DNA of 64,000 bases from JALYRV01 sp040902895. Its GTDB lineage: Bacteria > Acidobacteriota > Vicinamibacteria > Vicinamibacterales > SCN-69-37. The notes under the pieces were generated by a model. The model saw only the letters and a program-made list of their open reading frames with translations, was not told the origin of the DNA and did no database searches. Below are positions 22,702-29,800 of this stretch, in pieces (position 1 is the first letter of the stretch; every line of letters starts with the position of its first letter). The translations under genes and the position numbers were made by a program. Where the stretch lies: the NCBI GenBank assembly GCA_040902895.1, contig JBBDWL010000108.1, positions 1 to 64,000 on the forward strand. Direction: 5' to 3'.

Positions 22702-25329
22702 ATGCCCGCATGGATTCGCCGGCTTCTTGCCCGCCTCCGGTACCGCCGCTTCGATCAGGATCTCGCCCGCGAGCTCGAGGTGCACCGCGCGCTGAAGCGC
22801 GAGGGCCTGGTGGCCGCCGGCCTCACGCCCGAGGAAGCCCGCGCGCGGGCGGCGCGCGACATGGGAAACGTCACGCTCGCGCGTGAAGAGGCCCGGCGCG
22901 TCTGGATTGCCTCGTGGGCCGAAGGGCTCTGGCAGGATCTGCGCTACGCGGTCGCCGTGTCGAGGCGACAACCGATTTTCAGCCTCGGCGCCGTCCTCGT
23001 GCTCGCCGTGGGCATCGGCCTCGTCAGCGCGCTCTTCACGTTCGTGCACGCACAGTTCCTGCGTCCCTGGCAGGTTGGCAATCCCGGCTCGATGGCGCTG
23101 GTGCGGCCGCGGCCGGCGGGACTCCCCGAGTTCGGCGGCATCTCGATCGCCGAAGCGCGCCACCTCGATGCGCACGCGACCACCGTGACGCATGTGATCA
23201 TCGCCATGGAGATGCGTGTCACGCTTCGCGATCATGATGGCCGCGCGTTTCCCTACACCCGCGCGATCTACGTCACCGGCGCGTACTTCGATGCGGTCGG
23301 CCTGCCGATGGCGGCGGGACGCGGATTCATGCCCGGCGAAGATACGTTCCGTTCGCCTGTTCCGGTGGCGGTCATCAGCGACGTGATGTGGCGCGATCAC
23401 TTCGGCCGCAATCCGGCCGTGCTCGGCCGCACGCTCCTCATCGACGCGCGTCCGTTCGCCATCGTGGGCGTCGCGCCGCGCGGCTTCTTTGACATCAGCG
23501 GCTCGCGAGCGCATGTCTGGCTGCCGATGACGGCGGTGGCGATTACGCGCGGGCCCGAACAGCTCGCGAAGCTCGAGGATCCGCGCCTGCAGACGATGCC
23601 GGGCGTCGACCGCATCGCCGGCCGGCTTGCGCCGCGCGTATCGCTGAAAGACGCCGAGGCCGAACTGACTCTGCTGAGCCGCCGCTTCCGTCTCGAGACG
23701 GGGCTGCCCGAAATTGCCATCCGCGTGACGGGCACCGCGGAGATCTCGCGCGGCCTCGACGACGAAGTGGTCCTGGCGCTGCAGCTGACGTTTCTCGCGC
23801 TGGCGCTCATTCAATTGCTGGCGTGCGCCAACGTCGGCAACCTGCTGCTGGCACGAGCCGTCGCGCGCCGCCGCGAAATGGCGATCCGGTTGTCGCTTGG
23901 CGCAGGCCGCATGCGCATCGTTCGGCAGCTGCTCGCGGAGGCGGCGTTGCTGGCAGTCGTGGCGGGCGGGCTGGGGCTCAGTCTCGCGTTTGCGGTGCCG
24001 GCGGTGATCGCGCGAATCGGGGCCGACGATCTCGAGCGGCCCGAGTTCTACGCGCCCGACGGACGTGTCTTCGCGCTTGCGTTCGGGATGGCCGTGCTCA
24101 CGGCCCTCGTCTGCGGGCTCGCGCCGGCGCTGCGCGGCAGCCGCGTGGGCCTCGCGTCGGCGGCCAGGTCCGACAGAGACGAGACACGAGGCGGCCTGAA
24201 ATTGCGGCGCCTCCTGCTCGCGTCGCAGATCGCGCTGGCGACGGTGCTGCTCACCGGCGCCGGTCTGCTCACGCGCGCCATCGATCATGCGATGGGCACC
24301 GATCATGGATTCGCGATCGGCGAAATCCAGACGGTGCAGGTCACGCTGCCCGCCGGCACGCCACGGCCGGCACGGCTGGCCTTCTTCGGCAGCCTCCGTC
24401 GCGAGCTGCAGGCATTCAAGTCGGACTTGCCGCCGTTCGCCTTCAGCGAGCAGTCACCACTGATCAACAGCTCGTCCGGCACGATCGTGCGCGTGCCCAA
24501 CGATCCGGAGCGTGCCCGCACCATTCGTACGCAAGGTGTCTCGCGCGACTACTTCAACGTGCTGGGCGTGCCGATTGTCGCCGGTCGAGTCGCGAGCAGG
24601 GATGACGATGAGCGCGAGATCGTGATCAATGAGTCGGCCGCGCGGATGCTCTGGCCGAACGAGAATGCGATCGGCAAGACGCTCCGCACCGGATTTCGGG
24701 CATCGGCGATGGTGACGCGCGAAGTCGTCGGCATCGCCGCCGACGTGCCAGTCCGGAGCCTGGAAATCGTTCCGGTGATCTACGAAGGGTTGGACAATGC
24801 CACTTCGGTGGTGCTCCTCCGCAGTCTCGATCCGAAGGCCGTGCAGCGCATCCAGGCGATCGTGGCGTCCATTGATTCCCGAGCGACAGTATCGGCGCGC
24901 CCGCTGACGGACAACGTCAAGGATCTGCTCGTGTGGAACCGCGCGTTCAGCCGGCTCGCCTGGAGCCTCGGCGCGCTCGGGCTGATTCTGGCGACCGTCG
25001 GCGCGTTCGGCGTATTCGCCTATGCCGTCGAGGATCGCCGCCGCGAGATCGGCATCCGCATGGCGTTGGGCGCCCGCGTAGCCGATGTCGTGCGCGTCGT
25101 GGTACGGACGAGCCAGCTGTCTATCGCGCTCGGGCTGGCATTCGGACTTGTCGTGTCCCTGATCGCCGCGCCGTTGCTTCGGAGCTTTCTGTACGGGCTG
25201 AGTCCATTCGATCCAGTGGCCTACGCGCAGATCGCGGCGATCCTGTTCGCGGCCGGCGCCGTCGCCACATGGATTCCGGCGCGGCGCGCGGCACGCATCG
25301 ATCCCGCGCGAACGCTTCGCGCTGATTAA
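22702..25329 (+). CDS. ADOP-type ABC transporter permease (MacB/FtsX-like, double unit)
   Basis: 875 aa from the ATG at 22702, which has GGGAG 5 nt upstream; an in-frame ATG at 22690 adds four residues. The N-terminal 80 residues (FDQDLARELEVHRALKREGL to EEARARAARDMGN) are a permease prefix domain. Two MacB periplasmic-core/FtsX units follow, each with a first helix (SLGAVLVLAVGIGLVSALF), a periplasmic domain, and a three-helix FtsX block with ARAVARRREMAIRLSLGAGR and VEDRRREIGIRMALGAR. No ATPase is adjacent, which is typical of these acidobacterial orphan permeases. The transported substrate is unknown. Confidence 0.85.
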   Translation: MPAWIRRLLARLRYRRFDQDLARELEVHRALKREGLVAAGLTPEEARARAARDMGNVTLAREEARRVWIASWAEGLWQDLRYAVAVSRRQPIFSLGAVLVLAVGIGLVSALFTFVHAQFLRPWQVGNPGSMALVRPRPAGLPEFGGISIAEARHLDAHATTVTHVIIAMEMRVTLRDHDGRAFPYTRAIYVTGAYFDAVGLPMAAGRGFMPGEDTFRSPVPVAVISDVMWRDHFGRNPAVLGRTLLIDARPFAIVGVAPRGFFDISGSRAHVWLPMTAVAITRGPEQLAKLEDPRLQTMPGVDRIAGRLAPRVSLKDAEAELTLLSRRFRLETGLPEIAIRVTGTAEISRGLDDEVVLALQLTFLALALIQLLACANVGNLLLARAVARRREMAIRLSLGAGRMRIVRQLLAEAALLAVVAGGLGLSLAFAVPAVIARIGADDLERPEFYAPDGRVFALAFGMAVLTALVCGLAPALRGSRVGLASAARSDRDETRGGLKLRRLLLASQIALATVLLTGAGLLTRAIDHAMGTDHGFAIGEIQTVQVTLPAGTPRPARLAFFGSLRRELQAFKSDLPPFAFSEQSPLINSSSGTIVRVPNDPERARTIRTQGVSRDYFNVLGVPIVAGRVASRDDDEREIVINESAARMLWPNENAIGKTLRTGFRASAMVTREVVGIAADVPVRSLEIVPVIYEGLDNATSVVLLRSLDPKAVQRIQAIVASIDSRATVSARPLTDNVKDLLVWNRAFSRLAWSLGALGLILATVGAFGVFAYAVEDRRREIGIRMALGARVADVVRVVVRTSQLSIALGLAFGLVVSLIAAPLLRSFLYGLSPFDPVAYAQIAAILFAAGAVATWIPARRAARIDPARTLRAD

Positions 25330-25370
25330 GCCGCCGCCGCGGGCCGTGATTCCACGGCGGGGCCTGTGCC

Positions 25371-28127
25371 ATGATGGAGGGTATGCCTTCGCTGGATTCC
25401 TTCCGCACGCGCACGACCCTCACGGTGAACGGCAGGAGCGTCGACATCTTCAGCCTTCCGGCGCTTGCAGTCGGCGGTTTTCCGGGAGTCGCAAGGCTGC
25501 CGTTCTCGCTGAAGATCCTGCTCGAAAATCTGCTCCGCCACGAGGACGGGCGCAGCGTCACGAAAAGGGCCATCGAGGCGCTTGCCGGATGGACGCCCGG
25601 CGCGAAGCTGCCGGACGAAATCGCCTTCACCCCGGCCCGCGTGCTGCTGCAGGATTTCACCGGCGTCCCCGCGGTCGTCGACCTCGCGGCCATGCGCGAC
25701 GGCATGGTGGCTCTGGGCGGCGATCCCGCGCGCGTCAATCCGCTGCAGCCGGTGGAGCTGGTCATCGATCACTCCGTGCAGGTCGATCACTACGCCTCGT
25801 CGAATGCCTTCCAGTTGAACGCCGATCTCGAGCTCTCGCGAAACCGCGAGCGCTACGTGTTTCTCAGATGGGGGCAGAACGCGTTCGACAACTTCCGCGT
25901 CGTTCCGCCCGACACCGGCATCGTGCATCAAGTGAACCTCGAGTATCTGGCGCGCGTGGTGTGTCTCGGCCAGATCGACGGCCGCACCGCCGCCTTTCCC
26001 GACACGCTCTTCGGCACCGATTCGCACACGACGATGGTGAACGGCCTGGGCGTGGTGGGATGGGGCGTCGGCGGAATCGAGGCCGAGGCGGCCATGCTCG
26101 GCCAGCCAAGCTCGATGCTGATTCCCGAAATCGTCGGCTTCCGCCTGACCGGCAGGCTGCCCGAAGGCGCGACGGCCACCGACCTCGTGCTCACGATCAC
26201 CGAGCGCCTGCGCAAACTGGGCGTGGTCGGCAAGTTCGTCGAGTTTTACGGACCGGGGCTTGCGCACCTGACGATTGCGGATCGCGCGACGCTCGGCAAC
26301 ATGTCGCCCGAGTACGGCGCGACGATTGCCATCTGCCCGATCGACGAGATGACGCTCGATTATCTGCGGCTGACCGGCCGCGAGGCAGACACGATTTCGC
26401 TCGTCGAGACCTACGCCCGCGCGCAGGGACTCTTCTTCGACGCGTCGTCGCCCGAGCCGCAGTTCGACTCGCTCGCCGAGCTGGATCTGTCGACCGTCGA
26501 ACCGAGCCTGGCCGGCCCGAAGCGGCCGCAGGATCGCGTGCCGCTCTCGCAGTCGAAGGCGATGTTCAAGACGGCGCTGGCCGCGATGCTCGCCGAGCCC
26601 CGCAGGAGCAAGCCGGTGCGCGCCGGCGGATCGGAATCGGGCGCGCCGGCGGCGGTTGCCGAAGCCGTGCATCCCGACATCGCGGCGCTCGATCACGGCG
26701 CCGTCGTGGTGGCGGCCATCACGAGCTGCACCAACACGTCGAATCCGAGCGTGATGATTGGCGCCGGCCTGCTCGCGCGCAACGCCGTGCGGCTGGGTCT
26801 GCAGAGCAAGCCGTGGGTAAAGACCAGCCTTGCGCCCGGGTCGCAGGTCGTCACCGAGTATCTGCGCGCGGCGAACCTGCTCGCGCCGCTCGAGACGCTC
26901 GGCTTTCACCTGGTCGGCTACGGCTGTACGACCTGCATCGGCAACAGCGGCCCGCTGCCCGAAGACGTCTCGCGTGTCGTCGCCGAGAAAAACCTCGTCG
27001 TGGCCTCGGTGCTGAGCGGCAACAGAAACTTCGAAGGACGCATCCAGTCGCAGGTGCGCGCGAACTATCTGGCGTCGCCGCCGCTGGTGGTCGCGTACGC
27101 GCTCGCCGGCCGCATGCAGATCGACCTGATGCACGAACCGATCGGCCAGGATCGGGACGGCAACGACGTGTACCTGCGCGACCTGTGGCCCGCCGAGCGC
27201 GAGATTCAGTCGACGATGCTGTCGGCGGTCAGGTCCGAGATGTTCGTGAGCCGGTACGCGCAGGTGTTCGACGGGGATGCGCGGTGGCAGGCGCTGCCGG
27301 CCCCGACCGGCAATGCGTTTGCATGGGATGACTCGTCGACGTACATCCGCAAGCCGCCGTTCTTCGATGGCTTGTCCGCGACGCCCTCGCCGGTCCGGGA
27401 CATCGTGAACGCGCGCGTGCTGGCGCTGCTCGGCGACAGCGTGACGACCGATCACATTTCGCCGGCCGGATCGATTCCGGCCGACAGCCCGGCCGGGAAG
27501 TATCTGATGGCGCATGGCGTGGCGCCGGGCGATTTCAACTCGTACGGGGCGCGCCGCGGCAACCACGAAGTGATGGTGCGCGGTACGTTCGCGAACATCC
27601 GTCTGCGCAACCAGCTCGCACCTGGCACGGAAGGCGGGTTCACGACCGTGCTGCCCGAGGGCGCGGTGTCGACCATCTTCGAGGCCGCCGAGACCTACCG
27701 CGAGCGGGGAGTGCCGCTGCTCGTGATTGCCGGCAAGGAATACGGCAGCGGATCGTCGCGCGACTGGGCCGCGAAGGGCACGACGCTGCTCGGCGTGCGC
27801 GCAGTGATCGCCGAAAGCTTCGAGCGCATCCACCGGAGCAATCTCGTGAACATGGGCGTGCTGCCGCTCGAGTTCGTCAACGGCGCCACGGCATCGGCGC
27901 TGGGGCTGACCGGCCGCGAGACATTTCGGCTGCCGATGCTCGAGACGCGGCTGAAGCCAGGGGGATCGCTCACCGTGAGCTTCACGCGCGATGATGATCC
28001 TGAGCATGTGTTCTCTCACGAGTTCGAGACGCGCGTACGCATCGACACGCCGGAAGAACTGGTGGCCTTCCGTCACGGGGGCATCCTGCCGTACGTCCTC
28101 AGACAGCTGGTTGCGAGGTCACAGTAG
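25371..28127 (+). CDS. acnA: Aconitate hydratase A
   Basis: Interconverts citrate and isocitrate in the TCA cycle. 918 aa, close to the usual length of about 890-900. The [4Fe-4S] cysteines are present in ITSCTNTSNPSVM (about residue 452) and YGCTTCIGNSGP (about 517-520). Other active-site motifs are GTDSHTTMVNGLGVVGWGVGGIEAE, the SYGARRGNHEVM loop and the swivel domain KEYGSGSSRDWAAKG. Domain order is canonical (catalytic 1-3, then swivel). Start choice is uncertain: ATG 25371 or ATG 25383 (MPSLDSF). A second, differently arranged aconitase-family gene lies at 46-48 kb. Confidence 0.95.
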   Translation: MMEGMPSLDSFRTRTTLTVNGRSVDIFSLPALAVGGFPGVARLPFSLKILLENLLRHEDGRSVTKRAIEALAGWTPGAKLPDEIAFTPARVLLQDFTGVPAVVDLAAMRDGMVALGGDPARVNPLQPVELVIDHSVQVDHYASSNAFQLNADLELSRNRERYVFLRWGQNAFDNFRVVPPDTGIVHQVNLEYLARVVCLGQIDGRTAAFPDTLFGTDSHTTMVNGLGVVGWGVGGIEAEAAMLGQPSSMLIPEIVGFRLTGRLPEGATATDLVLTITERLRKLGVVGKFVEFYGPGLAHLTIADRATLGNMSPEYGATIAICPIDEMTLDYLRLTGREADTISLVETYARAQGLFFDASSPEPQFDSLAELDLSTVEPSLAGPKRPQDRVPLSQSKAMFKTALAAMLAEPRRSKPVRAGGSESGAPAAVAEAVHPDIAALDHGAVVVAAITSCTNTSNPSVMIGAGLLARNAVRLGLQSKPWVKTSLAPGSQVVTEYLRAANLLAPLETLGFHLVGYGCTTCIGNSGPLPEDVSRVVAEKNLVVASVLSGNRNFEGRIQSQVRANYLASPPLVVAYALAGRMQIDLMHEPIGQDRDGNDVYLRDLWPAEREIQSTMLSAVRSEMFVSRYAQVFDGDARWQALPAPTGNAFAWDDSSTYIRKPPFFDGLSATPSPVRDIVNARVLALLGDSVTTDHISPAGSIPADSPAGKYLMAHGVAPGDFNSYGARRGNHEVMVRGTFANIRLRNQLAPGTEGGFTTVLPEGAVSTIFEAAETYRERGVPLLVIAGKEYGSGSSRDWAAKGTTLLGVRAVIAESFERIHRSNLVNMGVLPLEFVNGATASALGLTGRETFRLPMLETRLKPGGSLTVSFTRDDDPEHVFSHEFETRVRIDTPEELVAFRHGGILPYVLRQLVARSQ

Positions 28128-28280
28128 TTCCATGGGTTCCACTGGTTCCATTCGTTCCACAGGTTCGGTTCTTGGTTCGCACGAACCTTTGGAACCACAG
28201 CAACCGGTGAACCTTGGAACCGAACCCGTGGAACCATCGGAACCTATGGAACCCGAGGAACCGCGTTCTACAGGTTCGCT
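28128..28280 (+). repeat. Degenerate GGTTCC / GGAACC tandem repeat at the queG start
   Basis: About 150 bp made of GGTTCCA-, GGTTCG-, GGAACC- and GAACCT-type units with a period of 6-9 nt, first mostly GGTTCC and then mostly its complement GGAACC, so the whole run can fold back on itself. It begins just after the acnA stop and is open in the queG frame. Related runs lie at 36496-36622, 52150-52240 and 54590-54680. Confidence 0.85.
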
Positions 28281-29217
28281 GACTGCGACGGAGATCAAGT
28301 CAAAGGCCACCGGGTTCGGGTTCGATCTGTGCGGGATTGCGCCGGCCGAGCCGTTTGATGCGCTCAACCGTCTGAGCGAGTGGCTCGCGCGCGGGTATGC
28401 GGGCGAGATGTTCTATCTCGAACGGTCGGTGGCTAAGCGGCTCGATCCGCGCCTCGTGCTGCCGGACGCGCGCGCCATCGTGTCGTGCGCGGTCGTGTAC
28501 AACACGGATCAGCCGTATTCGAACGCGCTGCCGCCTGATCACGCGGCCGTTGCGCGGTATGCGTGGGGCGACGACTACCATGCCGTGCTCGAGCGGCGCC
28601 TCGAGGCGTTCGAGACCTGGCTGCGCGAGGCATCAGGCGAGGGCTTCGCGTCGCGGCGCTACGTCGACACCGGCCCGCTCTCCGAAAAAGCCATCGCGGC
28701 GCGCGCCGGCCTTGGCTGGATCGGCAAGAACACCTGCCTGATCAACCAGGAGCTCGGATCGTGGCTCTTCCTCGGCGAAATCATCACGACGCTGCCGCTT
28801 GCGCCGGACGCGCCCGTCTTTGATCGCTGCGGCACGTGCACGTTGTGCCTCGACGCGTGTCCGACCGGTGCGTTGACCGAGCCCTATCTGCTCGACGCGC
28901 GGAAGTGCCTGTCGTACGTCACCATTGAACATCGCGGCGATCTGCCCGCGGACGCCGCGGCCGCGATCGAGAACCATGTGTACGGCTGCGACGTCTGTCA
29001 GGATGTGTGCCCCTGGAACCGCCGGGCCGCCAAGAGCAGCGATCCCGCCTGGGAGCAGCGCGAGGCGTGGCGCCCCGTGCCGATCGCCGAGATCGCCGCG
29101 CGGTCGGACGACGAGCTGCGCGCCGCCATGACGGGCAGCGCGATGAAGCGCGCCGGCGTCAAGGGCCTGCGGCGCAACCTGGACGCCGCATCGAGATGCA
29201 TATCGAACCATGCCTGA
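28132..29217 (+). CDS. queG: Epoxyqueuosine reductase QueG
   Basis: Reduces epoxyqueuosine to queuosine in tRNA, using a cobalamin and two [4Fe-4S] clusters. The family core begins about residue 50 (TATEIKSKATGFGFDLCGIAPAE) and includes RYAWGDDYH, YVDTGPLSEKAIAARAGLGWIGKNTCLI and the cluster motifs CGTCTLCLDACPTGAL and CDVCQDVCPWNR. The first 49 codons from the ATG at 28132 (MGSTGSIRSTGSVLGSHEPL...) are encoded by the GGTTCC/GGAACC repeat and have no family counterpart. A later ATG at 28246 or a GTG near 28228 may be the true start. The final codons overlap the next gene. Confidence 0.88.
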   Translation: MGSTGSIRSTGSVLGSHEPLEPQQPVNLGTEPVEPSEPMEPEEPRSTGSLTATEIKSKATGFGFDLCGIAPAEPFDALNRLSEWLARGYAGEMFYLERSVAKRLDPRLVLPDARAIVSCAVVYNTDQPYSNALPPDHAAVARYAWGDDYHAVLERRLEAFETWLREASGEGFASRRYVDTGPLSEKAIAARAGLGWIGKNTCLINQELGSWLFLGEIITTLPLAPDAPVFDRCGTCTLCLDACPTGALTEPYLLDARKCLSYVTIEHRGDLPADAAAAIENHVYGCDVCQDVCPWNRRAAKSSDPAWEQREAWRPVPIAEIAARSDDELRAAMTGSAMKRAGVKGLRRNLDAASRCISNHA

Positions 29218-29761
29218 CTCCACCATCACGCCCACGCTGCTGCTCTCGATGCCGCAGCTCGACGACGCCAATTTCGGCCGCACCGTCGTGCTGCTCTGCG
29301 AGTTCGCGGAGGAAGGCGCCTTCGGCCTCGTGATCAACCGGCCCACGGAGTTCCCGGCCGCCGAGGTCGTGCAGCTCGTGCCGCCGGTCGTGGCCGCGAA
29401 CGATCTGCCGTTGTGGATCGGCGGTCCGGTGGAGCCCGAACGCGGGTGGATTCTGCTGAGCGAAAAGCGCGAGCGCGAGGAGTCGCGCGAGATTGCGCCC
29501 GGCCTGTTCCTGTCGGCCTCGCCCGACGTCTTGCGCCGCGTGCTCGAGTCGTCGATGCCGCCACCCGCGCGCGTCATCGCCGGGTATGCGGGATGGGGGC
29601 CCGGCCAGCTCGATCAGGAGCTCTCCGAGTCGTCATGGCTGATGGCGGACGTGGACGCCGACTTCGTCTTCAACACGCCCGCGCGCGAGCTCTGGGAAGC
29701 CGCGATCAGGCGCCTCGGCGTCGATCCCTCACAGCTGCAGCAGGGACACGGGGTGCACTAG
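29210..29761 (+). CDS. YqgE/AlgH family (UPF0301) protein
   Basis: 183 aa, usual length. Family motifs are LLLSMPQLDDANFGRTVVLLCE, GAFGLVINRP, WIGGPVEPERGWIL, LFLSASPDVLRRVLE and IAGYAGWGPGQLDQEL-x-x-x-SW. The biochemical role is unclear; some members affect alginate regulation. It overlaps the end of queG by 8 bp. In many bacteria yqgE is next to ruvX (yqgF), but here ruvX is 29 kb away. Confidence 0.93.
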   Translation: MPDSTITPTLLLSMPQLDDANFGRTVVLLCEFAEEGAFGLVINRPTEFPAAEVVQLVPPVVAANDLPLWIGGPVEPERGWILLSEKREREESREIAPGLFLSASPDVLRRVLESSMPPPARVIAGYAGWGPGQLDQELSESSWLMADVDADFVFNTPARELWEAAIRRLGVDPSQLQQGHGVH

Positions 29762-29763
29762 AA

Positions 29764-29800
29764 AATTCAGAGTTGGTAGGTTGAAAATTCAAAATTACTG
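29764..29800. repeat. 37-bp AT-rich dispersed repeat, copy 2
   Basis: It matches copy 1 (1644-1680) at about 31 of 37 positions, including GTTGA and the terminal AATTACTG. It lies between convergent gene ends and supplies the stop codon (TAA at 29797-29795, minus strand) of the ADOP permease gene. Confidence 0.8.

Noticed and set aside
22669..24306. A 545-codon minus-strand open frame opposite the ADOP permease
   Set aside because: Low-complexity Arg/His/Glu-rich translation, opposite a clear permease; typical antisense shadow in GC-rich DNA.
25326..28076. A 916-codon open frame on the minus strand opposite acnA
   Set aside because: It is Arg/His/Ala-rich without any domain-like pattern and is a GC-skew shadow of the confidently identified aconitase gene on the plus strand.
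28128..28280. Possible CRISPR array in the GGTTCC/GGAACC region
   Set aside because: Units are only 6-9 nt with no spacers of constant length and no cas genes nearby.
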